Positions 5,541 to 11,320 of a DNA stretch of 11,320 nucleotides are shown piece by piece. The position numbers were made by a program, and so were the translations under genes. The notes beneath the pieces were generated by a model that had not been told where the DNA came from, made no database searches, and saw only the letters and a list, made by a program, of their open reading frames with translations. The stretch is from Clostridia bacterium (lineage in GTDB: Bacteria; Bacillota; Clostridia; Oscillospirales; Acutalibacteraceae): positions 1 through 11,320 of the forward strand of contig CAAGJN010000028.1 of NCBI GenBank assembly GCA_900770255.1. The letters are read 5' to 3'. Each line of letters begins with the position of its first letter. Positions within the stretch are counted from its first letter, which is position 1.

Positions 5541-6131
5541 TTGAAAAACATAAGCAAAACTCAGATGAAAATATACGAATATCTTATCGAGCGCTCGCAG
5601 GACGGAGTCCCGCCTTCGGTGCGCGAGATCGGCGCGGCTGTGGGCTTGAGCTCCACCTCGTCCGTGCAGGCAAATCTCGACGCGCTTGAGCGCGCCGGAT
5701 ATATACAGCGCGACCCGCTCAAGAAGCGCACCATACGCATCATGGGCAAGGCGGATAATGTCACACATGTTCCGATTCTCGGCACCGTAACCGCCGGCGC
5801 GCCGATACTTGCAGTCGAGCAGATCGAGGGCTATCTCGCCTATTCGGGGCACACCACCGGCGACAGCACACTCTTCGCCCTCAAGGTTCGCGGCGAGAGC
5901 ATGATCCAGGCGGGTATTCTCGACGGCGACCTTGTTGTTGCAGAAAAAACTCCGGTCGCGCGCAACGGAGAAATAGTCGTCGCCATGATTGAGGATGAGG
6001 CTACCGTCAAAACCTTTTACAAAGAAAAAGGGCATTTTCGCCTTCAGCCCGAGAACGACACCTATGAGCCGATAATCGTTGATGACGTGACAATCCTCGG
6101 CAAGGTCGTCGCGGTAATCAGATATTATTAA
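5541..6131 (+). CDS. lexA: LexA repressor, SOS-response master regulator
   Basis: LexA represses DNA-damage genes and is inactivated by RecA-stimulated self-cleavage. From the TTG at 5541 the protein has 196 residues and its opening MKNISKTQ matches the usual LexA opening (M-x-x-L-S-x-x-Q). The ATG at 5517 would add eight unmatched residues and lacks a ribosome site. The N-terminal winged helix shows PPSVREIGAAVGLSSTSSVQ (24-43), the DNA-reading helix. The cleavage site is Ala85-Gly86 in TVTAGAP, the nucleophile is Ser120 in RGESM, and the general base is Lys157 in TVKTF. All catalytic parts are present and the length is normal, so it should be active and self-cleaving. Its own promoter carries a LexA-type box, indicating autoregulation. 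It appears to be a single-gene unit, bounded by the long hairpin at 6158-6210. Confidence 0.97.
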   Translation: MKNISKTQMKIYEYLIERSQDGVPPSVREIGAAVGLSSTSSVQANLDALERAGYIQRDPLKKRTIRIMGKADNVTHVPILGTVTAGAPILAVEQIEGYLAYSGHTTGDSTLFALKVRGESMIQAGILDGDLVVAEKTPVARNGEIVVAMIEDEATVKTFYKEKGHFRLQPENDTYEPIIVDDVTILGKVVAVIRYY

Positions 6132-6157
6132 AACTTTATACAGCCGATGCTGATAAG

Positions 6158-6210
6158 CTGCACCCCGGTAATTAGACGTTATGGTATTATGTCTAATTAC
6201 CGGGGTGCAG
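6158..6210. terminator. Long perfect hairpin after lexA
   Basis: The arms 6158-6177 and 6191-6210 form a perfect 20-bp stem around a 13-nt loop. GATAAG (6152-6157) can pair further with CTTATC (6217-6222) across a 6-nt bulge. It begins 27 bases after the lexA stop. No clean T-run follows the stem (TTAATTCTTA), so its activity as an intrinsic terminator is likely but unproven. The stem is unusually long for a terminator. Confidence 0.6.
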
Positions 6211-6260
6211 TTAATTCTTATCGGGCCGGAAATTTTTATTTTCTTCTGTCAGTTCTCTCC

Positions 6261-6289
6261 TTGCTTTTTACATGTGACTATTGTATACT
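6261..6289 (+). promoter_or_regulatory. Promoter of the GH20 gene
   Basis: TTGCTT (6261-6266), a 17-bp spacer and TATACT (6284-6289) lie about 30 bp before the ATG at 6320. The predicted transcript starts near 6296, giving a leader of about 24 nt that contains the GGGAGGAG ribosome site. No clear operator palindrome is visible. Confidence 0.6.
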
Positions 6290-6319
6290 GAAACCGAAAA
6301 ACATTTGGGAGGAGAAACG

Positions 6320-7780
6320 ATGAAGCAGCTAAACATTATTCCCTGTCCCAACAGGATAGACTACCTGGGCGGCAGCGTCAAAACCGACTCGCTCAACTCA
6401 GAGAGCTTTTCCGCGCGCTTAACCGACAAGCTGCCGGAGGAGGGCTATATCCTTGAAGTGACCGAGCAGGGCGTCACGGCGACCGCCGGCGGAGAGCGCG
6501 GCGCGTTTTACGCAAGTCAGACTCTCAAACAGCTTGAGCAGCTTGACATTTGCCCCTGCGTGCGCATTGAGGACGCGCCCGCGTTTGAATACCGTTCATT
6601 CATGCTCGACTGCGCGCGTCACATGACAACGGTCGAGAACATCAAAAAGCTCATCGACGCCGCGGCGCTCGTCAAGATGAACACCATGCACTGGCATCTG
6701 ACCGACGACCAGGGCTGGCGCGTGGAGATTGAGAGCCACCCGGAGCTTGTCAGCGTCGGATCCCGCCGTCCCCGCTCCGATTTCGGTCAGTATCACTTCG
6801 GCGAAGAATATTCGGGCTTTTTCACAAAGGAGGAAATCCGCGAGGTCGTGGCCTATGCCGACGACAACTACATTGAGGTCGTCCCCGAATTTGATATGCC
6901 GGGCCACACAGTCTCGCTGCTCGCAGCCCACCCCGAGCTCTCATGCACCGGCAAACAGATAGGGGTCGGCACAAAGCAGGGCATCTATGACGACATTCTC
7001 TGCGCGGGCAACGACGATGCGCTGTCACTCGTGCTCGACGTGCTCGGCGAAATGGTCGAGCTGTTCCCCGGCAGATATTTTCATATCGGCGGCGACGAGG
7101 CGCCGAAAAAACGCTGGAAGGAATGTCCGAAATGCCAAAGCCGCATCAAGTCGCTCGGCCTCAAGGATGAGGAGGAGCTCCAGGGCTGGTTCGTTCTGCA
7201 GGCGGTCGATTTTCTGCGCGAGCACGGCAAGACGGCCATTGTCTGGAACGAAAGCCTCAACAGCGGTATGATGCCCAACGACGTTATAGCTCAGCGCTGG
7301 ATGGACAAAAAAGACCGCACCGTAAGCTTTGCAAACGGCGGCGGCAAGATAATCGTCTCCGAATTTTATTACTATTACTGCGACTATCCCTACGGCATGA
7401 CCCCGGTCAAAAAGACCTACGGCCTTGACCCGTACATAAACGGGCTGACTGCAGAGGGCAGAAAGAATATCCTCGGCGTCGAGTGCCCGATCTGGACAGA
7501 ATATGTCCGCGACTTTGAGCGGCTTACCTACCTTTGCTTCCCGCGTTTCTGGGCCGTAGCCGAAGCGGGCTGGACTCAGAGGGAAAATATGGACTATCAG
7601 AGCTTTGCTCAGCGTTTTGAGGCTCTGCGCCCGATGCTCCGCTCTCTCGGAATTGACGCCGCACCTAAATCAGCGTGGAACCCGCTCCCGCTGCACAGAC
7701 TCGCCGAAATCAAAAAATTCTTCAAAGGTACTGTCAACATCTCAAACATAAGAAACGCCGTCAATAATAACAACGCCTGA
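6320..7780 (+). CDS. GH20 beta-N-acetylhexosaminidase, cytoplasmic
   Basis: A glycoside hydrolase family 20 enzyme of 486 residues that removes terminal beta-linked GlcNAc or GalNAc by substrate-assisted catalysis. Residues 1 to about 87 form the small GH20b-type alpha/beta domain. The TIM barrel begins at FEYRSFMLDCARH (89-101) and shows MHWHLTDDQGWR (123-134), VPEFDMPGH (188-196) and the catalytic motif HIGGDEAP (255-262). Asp259 orients the acetamido group and Glu260 is the acid/base. WTE (392-394) and the Trp/Tyr-rich strand near 350 line the expected sugar pocket. The ATG at 6320 follows GGGAGGAG by five bases; the in-frame TTG at 6281 overlaps the promoter. With no signal peptide it should act on imported oligosaccharides, and the symporter gene 83 bp downstream fits that. 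Exact substrate (chitobiose, lacto-N-biose-type or mucin fragments) is not deducible. The C-terminus is an odd Asn-rich tail (VNNNNA). Confidence 0.95.
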   Translation: MKQLNIIPCPNRIDYLGGSVKTDSLNSESFSARLTDKLPEEGYILEVTEQGVTATAGGERGAFYASQTLKQLEQLDICPCVRIEDAPAFEYRSFMLDCARHMTTVENIKKLIDAAALVKMNTMHWHLTDDQGWRVEIESHPELVSVGSRRPRSDFGQYHFGEEYSGFFTKEEIREVVAYADDNYIEVVPEFDMPGHTVSLLAAHPELSCTGKQIGVGTKQGIYDDILCAGNDDALSLVLDVLGEMVELFPGRYFHIGGDEAPKKRWKECPKCQSRIKSLGLKDEEELQGWFVLQAVDFLREHGKTAIVWNESLNSGMMPNDVIAQRWMDKKDRTVSFANGGGKIIVSEFYYYYCDYPYGMTPVKKTYGLDPYINGLTAEGRKNILGVECPIWTEYVRDFERLTYLCFPRFWAVAEAGWTQRENMDYQSFAQRFEALRPMLRSLGIDAAPKSAWNPLPLHRLAEIKKFFKGTVNISNIRNAVNNNNA

Positions 7781-7805
7781 ATTGACAAAAATGCATAAAA
7801 ATATC

Positions 7806-7834
7806 TTGTAAACTGCATGAAAACAGTTTATAAT
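7806..7834 (+). promoter_or_regulatory. Promoter of the second GPH symporter
   Basis: TTGTAA (7806-7811), a 17-bp spacer and a perfect TATAAT (7829-7834) lie just before the symporter. A second candidate -35, a perfect TTGACA at 7782-7787, has no good -10 at normal spacing. No terminator separates the GH20 gene from this promoter, so the symporter may be transcribed both from here and by read-through from 6261-6289. Confidence 0.65.
7809..7830. promoter_or_regulatory. Inverted repeat inside the symporter promoter, possible operator
   Basis: TAAACTG (7809-7815) and CAGTTTA (7824-7830) are perfect inverted 7-bp arms separated by 8 bases. They fill the space between the -35 and -10 boxes and overlap both. 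A dimeric repressor bound here would block transcription. No regulator gene lies beside it in this window, and the site does not match an operator I can name. Confidence 0.5.
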
Positions 7835-7863
7835 TGTTATAGCATTATTGAGGAGGCAACAAC

Positions 7864-9399
7864 ATGGCAAGCAGCACAACTCAAGAGCGCGCTCTCAAAA
7901 CCTACACAAAAAAAGAGAGCACGATGTTCTATGTCGGCCTCGCAGGCCAGAATATTTTCTACAACATCATCGGCACCGCGCTGACCTACTATCTTCAGTT
8001 CACCATCCTCATTCCCGCGTTTACCGTGAGCGTTATCATGGCGATCGCCCGCGTCTGGGACGCTGTCAACGACCCGATGATGGGCACGATAGTTGACAAG
8101 ACGCGCACCAAGTGGGGCAAGTGCAGACCGTATCTGCTCTTTGTGCCGCTGCCGATAATGATCATCACGATACTCTGCTTTACAAACTTCGGCTTCTACG
8201 ATCCGAGCGCGTCCGCGTGGAGCGCGCATAACGTCCTGATCGTAGCTTACGCCGCCGTTACTTACATACTCTGGGGTATGACCTACACCATCGGCGATAT
8301 TCCGCTCTGGGGCGTCACCGCGCTCATGACGGAGAAGGACGACGACCGCAACAAGCTGCTCTCCTTTGCAAGGATATGGGCGAGCGTCGGCGCGGGCATT
8401 ACGCTGCTGACGGTCAACTCGGTCGCTCTCAAGCTCGGCGGTATTTTCGCTCAGAGCGGCGGTAGAACTCCGGCGCAGGGCGAGCGCCTCGGCTTCATCG
8501 CATCGGCGGTTATATTCTCCGTCGTCGGCTATGTCCTCTATCAGATGGCCGGCATATTCGTGCGCGAGCGCGTTCCCGCCTCATCCGAGACACACACAAT
8601 GAAGGAAAACTTTGCTCTGATGTGGAAGAACAAGCCTTTCCGTCAGATCCTGCTCTCAGGTGTGTTGGGAAGTCCGAAATCGACCATCGCCCTCGCCGCG
8701 ATGTCGCTTGTCACCTATTACTACGCGAGCAAGGATCCACTCAAAGCCATGCTCTATATCCTTCTTCTCGGCGGCGCTCTGTTCATCGGCCAGTTTCTCT
8801 CAATGGGTATCGCGCCCAAACTTGTCAAGAAGTATGAGAAAAAGACGCTCTACAACTGGTCGAACATCATCGGCGTTATCCCCTACGGCGCGCTGTATCT
8901 GCTCTATAACGTCGCCCCAAATCACGACCTGACGACCGTTTTTTTCCTCATCGTCTGCGCAGTTCTGTTCTTTGGCGGCGGCTTTGCAATGGGTATCACG
9001 AACGTGCTTCAGTCGCTGATGATCGCCGATGCGGTTGACTATGAAGAATATTGCTCCGGCATTCGCCCCGACGGCGTGTTCTTCTCCGGTCAGACATTTA
9101 TCGCCAAGATAACCTCGGCCATCGCAACGATAATCAACGGCATCGCTTATTCCGTAGTCGGCTTCTCCGACGCAAAGGTCGCGGAGGTCAACGAGTTCAT
9201 CAACAACGGCGGCATTCCGCGTTTGAACCCCGAATATCAGCCGTTCATGAGCGTTTTGTTTTTCGTCTGCTCCATTCCGCCGGTCATCGGCTGCCTGATG
9301 GCGGTCATTCCGACCTGGAAATACGCGCTCTCAGATAAGGAGCATAAGCGCATCCTCGACGAGCTCAACAGCAGAAGGCACACCAACAGTGCCGAATAA
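7864..9399 (+). CDS. GPH-family (MelB-type) sugar:cation symporter, linked to GH20
   Basis: A 511-residue member of the glycoside-pentoside-hexuronide:cation symporter family with about 12 membrane helices. The helix-II motif is RVWDAVNDPMMGTIVDKTRT (63-82) followed by KWGKCRPY; Asp66 and Asp70 match the two MelB aspartates (Asp55 and Asp59) that bind the coupling cation. The late signature is DAVDYEEYCSGIRPDG (389-404). Lys/Arg-rich loops after the helices are typical of cytoplasmic faces. AGGAGG (7851-7856) lies seven bases before the ATG. Its place directly after a cytoplasmic GH20 suggests that it imports N-acetylhexosamine-containing di- or oligosaccharides; that is inference from context. 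It differs clearly from the symporter at 268-1731, so the two are not a recent duplication. A strong terminator follows the stop. Confidence 0.93.
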   Translation: MASSTTQERALKTYTKKESTMFYVGLAGQNIFYNIIGTALTYYLQFTILIPAFTVSVIMAIARVWDAVNDPMMGTIVDKTRTKWGKCRPYLLFVPLPIMIITILCFTNFGFYDPSASAWSAHNVLIVAYAAVTYILWGMTYTIGDIPLWGVTALMTEKDDDRNKLLSFARIWASVGAGITLLTVNSVALKLGGIFAQSGGRTPAQGERLGFIASAVIFSVVGYVLYQMAGIFVRERVPASSETHTMKENFALMWKNKPFRQILLSGVLGSPKSTIALAAMSLVTYYYASKDPLKAMLYILLLGGALFIGQFLSMGIAPKLVKKYEKKTLYNWSNIIGVIPYGALYLLYNVAPNHDLTTVFFLIVCAVLFFGGGFAMGITNVLQSLMIADAVDYEEYCSGIRPDGVFFSGQTFIAKITSAIATIINGIAYSVVGFSDAKVAEVNEFINNGGIPRLNPEYQPFMSVLFFVCSIPPVIGCLMAVIPTWKYALSDKEHKRILDELNSRRHTNSAE

Positions 9400-9411
9400 A
9401 CCGAAAATCAT

Positions 9412-9450
9412 AACCCGCCGGACTTTTTTAGCCCGGCGGGTTGCTTTTTT
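9412..9450 (+). terminator. Rho-independent terminator of the GH20/symporter unit
   Basis: A perfect 10-bp GC-rich stem (9412-9421 with 9433-9442, arm AACCCGCCGG), an 11-nt loop and a T6 run at 9445-9450, starting 12 bases after the symporter stop. This is a textbook intrinsic terminator. Confidence 0.9.
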
Positions 9451-9469
9451 CAGCTTGCTGGTTTAAAAT
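9441..9469 (+). promoter_or_regulatory. Possible promoter of the malic enzyme gene
   Basis: TTGCTT (9441-9446), a 17-bp spacer and TAAAAT (9464-9469) form a moderate promoter whose -35 box shares bases with the preceding terminator. It would leave a leader of about 160 nt before the ATG at 9636. That leader (9476-9635) holds no good open frame. It contains an imperfect hairpin (CGCTG 9548-9552 with CAGCG 9563-9567, plus TGA/TCA) and a GC-rich stretch, but I recognise no riboswitch in it. Confidence 0.4.
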
Positions 9470-9635
9470 AATTCAGGCAGCAACACATGCGCCGCACCGA
9501 TAGTGAAAAACCGGCTTTGAAGAAAAATTCCTGTCTTTCGCTTTCGACGCTGTGAGGTCACGCAGCGAATGGCATCGGCCGTTTGCCGCGAAGCTTACCG
9601 GCCGGGCTGCAGCACATCTCGAAAGGAAAAATACA

Positions 9636-10805
9636 ATGGATTATCTGAGCGAATCACTGAAAATGCACTATAAGCTCCGCGGCAAGCTGGAGATTCAGCC
9701 GAGAGCTTCCGTGAACAACAAGGACGAGCTGTCGCTCGCCTACACCCCCGGCGTTGCGGCCGCATGCCTTGAGATCAAGGACGATGTGAGCAAAAGCTAC
9801 GATCTGACCAGACGCTGGAACACCGTCGCCGTTGTGACAGACGGCACCGCCGTACTCGGGCTCGGCGATATCGGCCCGGAGGCCGGCATGCCTGTCATGG
9901 AGGGCAAGTGCGTGCTGTTCAAGGCCTTCGGCGGTGTTGACGCTATCCCGCTCTGCGTGCGCTCAAAGGATGTTGACGATATAGTCAACACAGTCGCCCT
10001 GCTTGCAGGCTCGTTCGGCGGCGTGAACCTCGAGGACATCTCCGCTCCGCGCTGCTTTGAGATTGAGAAAAAGCTCAAGGAGCGCACGGATATCCCAATC
10101 TTTCACGACGATCAGCACGGCACGGCGGTCGTCTGCCTTGCGGCGGTTGTCAACGCGCTCAAGATAGTCAAAAAAGAGCTCTCCGACTGCACGGTCGTGT
10201 TCAGCGGCTCCGGTGCCGCGGGCGTCGCGATAGCCCGCCTGTTTTCCTCAATGGGCGCCGGGGAGATAATTATGTGCGACCGAAAGGGAATCATCTGTGA
10301 GGGCGGCGATCTGACCCCCGCAAAGGCTGAGATAGCCTCATTCACAAATAAAAAACACCGCACCGGCACGCTTGCCGACGCGATGAAGGGAGCGGATATT
10401 TTTGTCGGAGTCTCCGCGCCCGGTATAGTTACGCAGGAGATGGCGGCATCAATGGCCGACAACGCAATAATCATGGCCATGGCAAACCCGGTGCCCGAGA
10501 TAATGCCCGACCTCGCCAAGGCGGCGGGCGCGGCGGTTGTCGGCACGGGCCGCAGCGATTTCCCCAATCAGATCAACAACGTTCTCGCGTTTCCCGGAAT
10601 CTTCCGCGGCGCTTTGGATGTGCGCGCAAGCGACATAAACGAGGAGATGAAGATAGCCGCCGCAAGAGCCATCGCCTCGCTTGTCAGCGACGAGGAGCTC
10701 TGCCCAGACTATATTCTGCCTGCGGCCTTTGACGAGCGTGTGGGCAAAACAGTCGCCGCTGCGGTCGCCGAAGCGGCGAGAAACAGCGGCGTAGCCAGAA
10801 TATAG
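9636..10805 (+). CDS. Malic enzyme (decarboxylating malate dehydrogenase), small bacterial type
   Basis: A cytoplasmic enzyme of 389 residues that oxidatively decarboxylates L-malate to pyruvate and CO2 with reduction of NAD(P)+. The length suits the small bacterial form without the phosphotransacetylase-like extension. The N-terminal domain has the catalytic Tyr36 in LAYTPGVAAAC (34-44), Lys91 in MEGKCVLFKAFGG (88-100), and metal ligands Glu133/Asp134 in NLEDISAP and Asp158/Asp159 in FHDDQHGTA (156-164). The Rossmann domain has GSGAAG (191-196) and CDRKG (214-218). TGRSDFPNQINNVLAFPGIF (304-323) is the family's C-terminal signature. Cofactor choice (NAD or NADP) cannot be settled by eye. AAAGGAAAA ends just before ATACA and the ATG at 9636; an in-frame extension to 9552 has no ribosome site. 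It appears to be a single-gene unit, separated from the next gene by one base and convergent with it. Confidence 0.96.
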   Translation: MDYLSESLKMHYKLRGKLEIQPRASVNNKDELSLAYTPGVAAACLEIKDDVSKSYDLTRRWNTVAVVTDGTAVLGLGDIGPEAGMPVMEGKCVLFKAFGGVDAIPLCVRSKDVDDIVNTVALLAGSFGGVNLEDISAPRCFEIEKKLKERTDIPIFHDDQHGTAVVCLAAVVNALKIVKKELSDCTVVFSGSGAAGVAIARLFSSMGAGEIIMCDRKGIICEGGDLTPAKAEIASFTNKKHRTGTLADAMKGADIFVGVSAPGIVTQEMAASMADNAIIMAMANPVPEIMPDLAKAAGAAVVGTGRSDFPNQINNVLAFPGIFRGALDVRASDINEEMKIAAARAIASLVSDEELCPDYILPAAFDERVGKTVAAAVAEAARNSGVARI

Positions 10806-10806
10806 C

Positions 10807-11320
10807 TCAGAGCTTTGTGATATAATCGTCGGATATCTCTATCCCGTTGGCTCTGCAGTGTTTGATCAGAAACTGCTGCGACTGCGACACTATGGTTTTA
10901 AAGCACATCGGAATATTTTCGGGGCTCGAACTCGAGGAAGTCTTGTCGTTTTTTATAAGCGAGCCCTCTATTCCGTCGAGCAGATGCAGATAAGTCTCGC
11001 TGTTGAGCCTGTCTACATTCGGAACCCAACTGTGCGGCAGGTTGCCCTTGGCCGCCTCCGCTATGATGATTCTGTACATCAGCAGGCTGTATATTCTGTG
11101 AAGCGTGTCGATCGACGAATCCTTGCTCTCAGGCGTAAACGAAAGATATCTTCTCATTCTGCCCGCAGCTCTGAATATAGTCAGCGTGCACAGCTCCGAA
11201 TCCGACGCAAGATCCGACTGCATACCGAACGCGCCCTCAAAACCGCGCTTTGACTCGCTTCGGCCGAGAAGATAGTCCGCCGTGACATTGTAGTAATCTG
11301 CGGCGCGGCAGAGAAAATCA
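10807..11320 (-). CDS. XRE-family (Cro/CI-type HTH) transcriptional regulator, N-terminus missing
   Basis: The minus-strand frame is open from its stop at 10807 to the right edge, so this is the C-terminal 170 residues of a longer protein; the first ATG inside the window (11223) is not the true start. The first visible residues, DFLCRAADYYNVTADYLLGR, are the end of an XRE-type helix-turn-helix domain, where 'L-x-x-(I/A)-A-x-Y-(Y/F)-x-V-(S/T)-x-D-Y-L-L-G' is the closing signature. The rest (about 35-170) is a mostly helical domain of unknown function containing a serine run (TSSSSSPEN) and ending ISDDYITKL. It is soluble with no membrane segment. The target and the signal are unknown. It converges with the malic enzyme gene with a single base between stop codons and no room for a terminator between them. 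Confidence 0.8.
   Translation of the reverse strand, partial: DFLCRAADYYNVTADYLLGRSESKRGFEGAFGMQSDLASDSELCTLTIFRAAGRMRRYLSFTPESKDSSIDTLHRIYSLLMYRIIIAEAAKGNLPHSWVPNVDRLNSETYLHLLDGIEGSLIKNDKTSSSSSPENIPMCFKTIVSQSQQFLIKHCRANGIEISDDYITKL

Noticed and set aside
5433..6035. A 200-residue minus-strand frame opposite lexA
   Set aside because: It is antisense to a clear LexA protein and its C-terminal part reads AT-rich promoter DNA.
268..9399. The two GPH symporters as a recent tandem duplication flanking an inserted segment
   Set aside because: They share only family motifs, differ in length (487 and 511 residues) and in key residues, and show no long identical stretch or flanking repeats.
9552..9635. 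N-terminal extension of the malic enzyme to 9552
   Set aside because: The extra 28 residues are Arg/Ala-rich, have no ribosome site and do not belong to the family. The ATG at 9636 has AAAGGAAAA upstream and gives the usual N-terminus.
9470..9635. Riboswitch or attenuator in the malic enzyme leader
   Set aside because: There is a small imperfect hairpin and a GC-rich stretch, but no match to a riboswitch core that I know and no terminator-like stem with a U-tract.

Overview
The window looks like chromosomal DNA of an anaerobic Clostridia-type Firmicute, perhaps a gut Oscillospirales or relative. Coding DNA is moderately GC-rich and intergenic DNA is very AT-rich. Shine-Dalgarno sites are AGGAGG-like, two genes appear to start with TTG, promoters are sigma-A-like, and LexA has the Bacillus/Clostridium architecture. 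The genus assignment is inference. I see no rRNA, tRNA, CRISPR array, insertion sequence or phage gene.

Layout. The left edge (1-28) holds the first codons of a gene leaving the window on the minus strand. It is divergent from a GPH-family (MelB-type) sugar:cation symporter at 268-1731. A hairpin-rich convergent region (1732-1877) separates that symporter from a minus-strand block. Read in transcription order, the block is a beta-lactamase-fold serine hydrolase (5294-3684), a YhhN/TMEM86 lysoplasmalogenase-like membrane protein (3683-2955), an unrecognised 103-residue beta-rich protein (2940-2629), a terminator, and then queH (2497-1877), which has its own promoter and a very short leader. 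The first three genes are packed with 0 and 14 nt between them and are almost certainly one operon.

lexA (5541-6131) is divergent from the serine hydrolase and has a LexA-type operator overlapping its -35 box. A perfect 20-bp-stem hairpin follows it. Next comes a glycan unit: a cytoplasmic GH20 beta-N-acetylhexosaminidase (6320-7780) and a second GPH symporter (7864-9399) whose promoter carries an inverted repeat. A strong terminator closes this unit. A small bacterial malic enzyme (9636-10805) follows, one base from the end of a convergent XRE-type regulator that runs off the right edge.

Working together: the second symporter plausibly imports N-acetylhexosamine-containing oligosaccharides, and GH20 would trim them in the cytoplasm. 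The first symporter and the partial divergent gene look like another sugar unit. The rest is housekeeping (SOS control, queuosine tRNA modification, malate/pyruvate metabolism) plus the serine hydrolase/lysoplasmalogenase/small-protein operon. That operon is the part of the window least explained by known systems. I see no clear evidence of a wholly new system.
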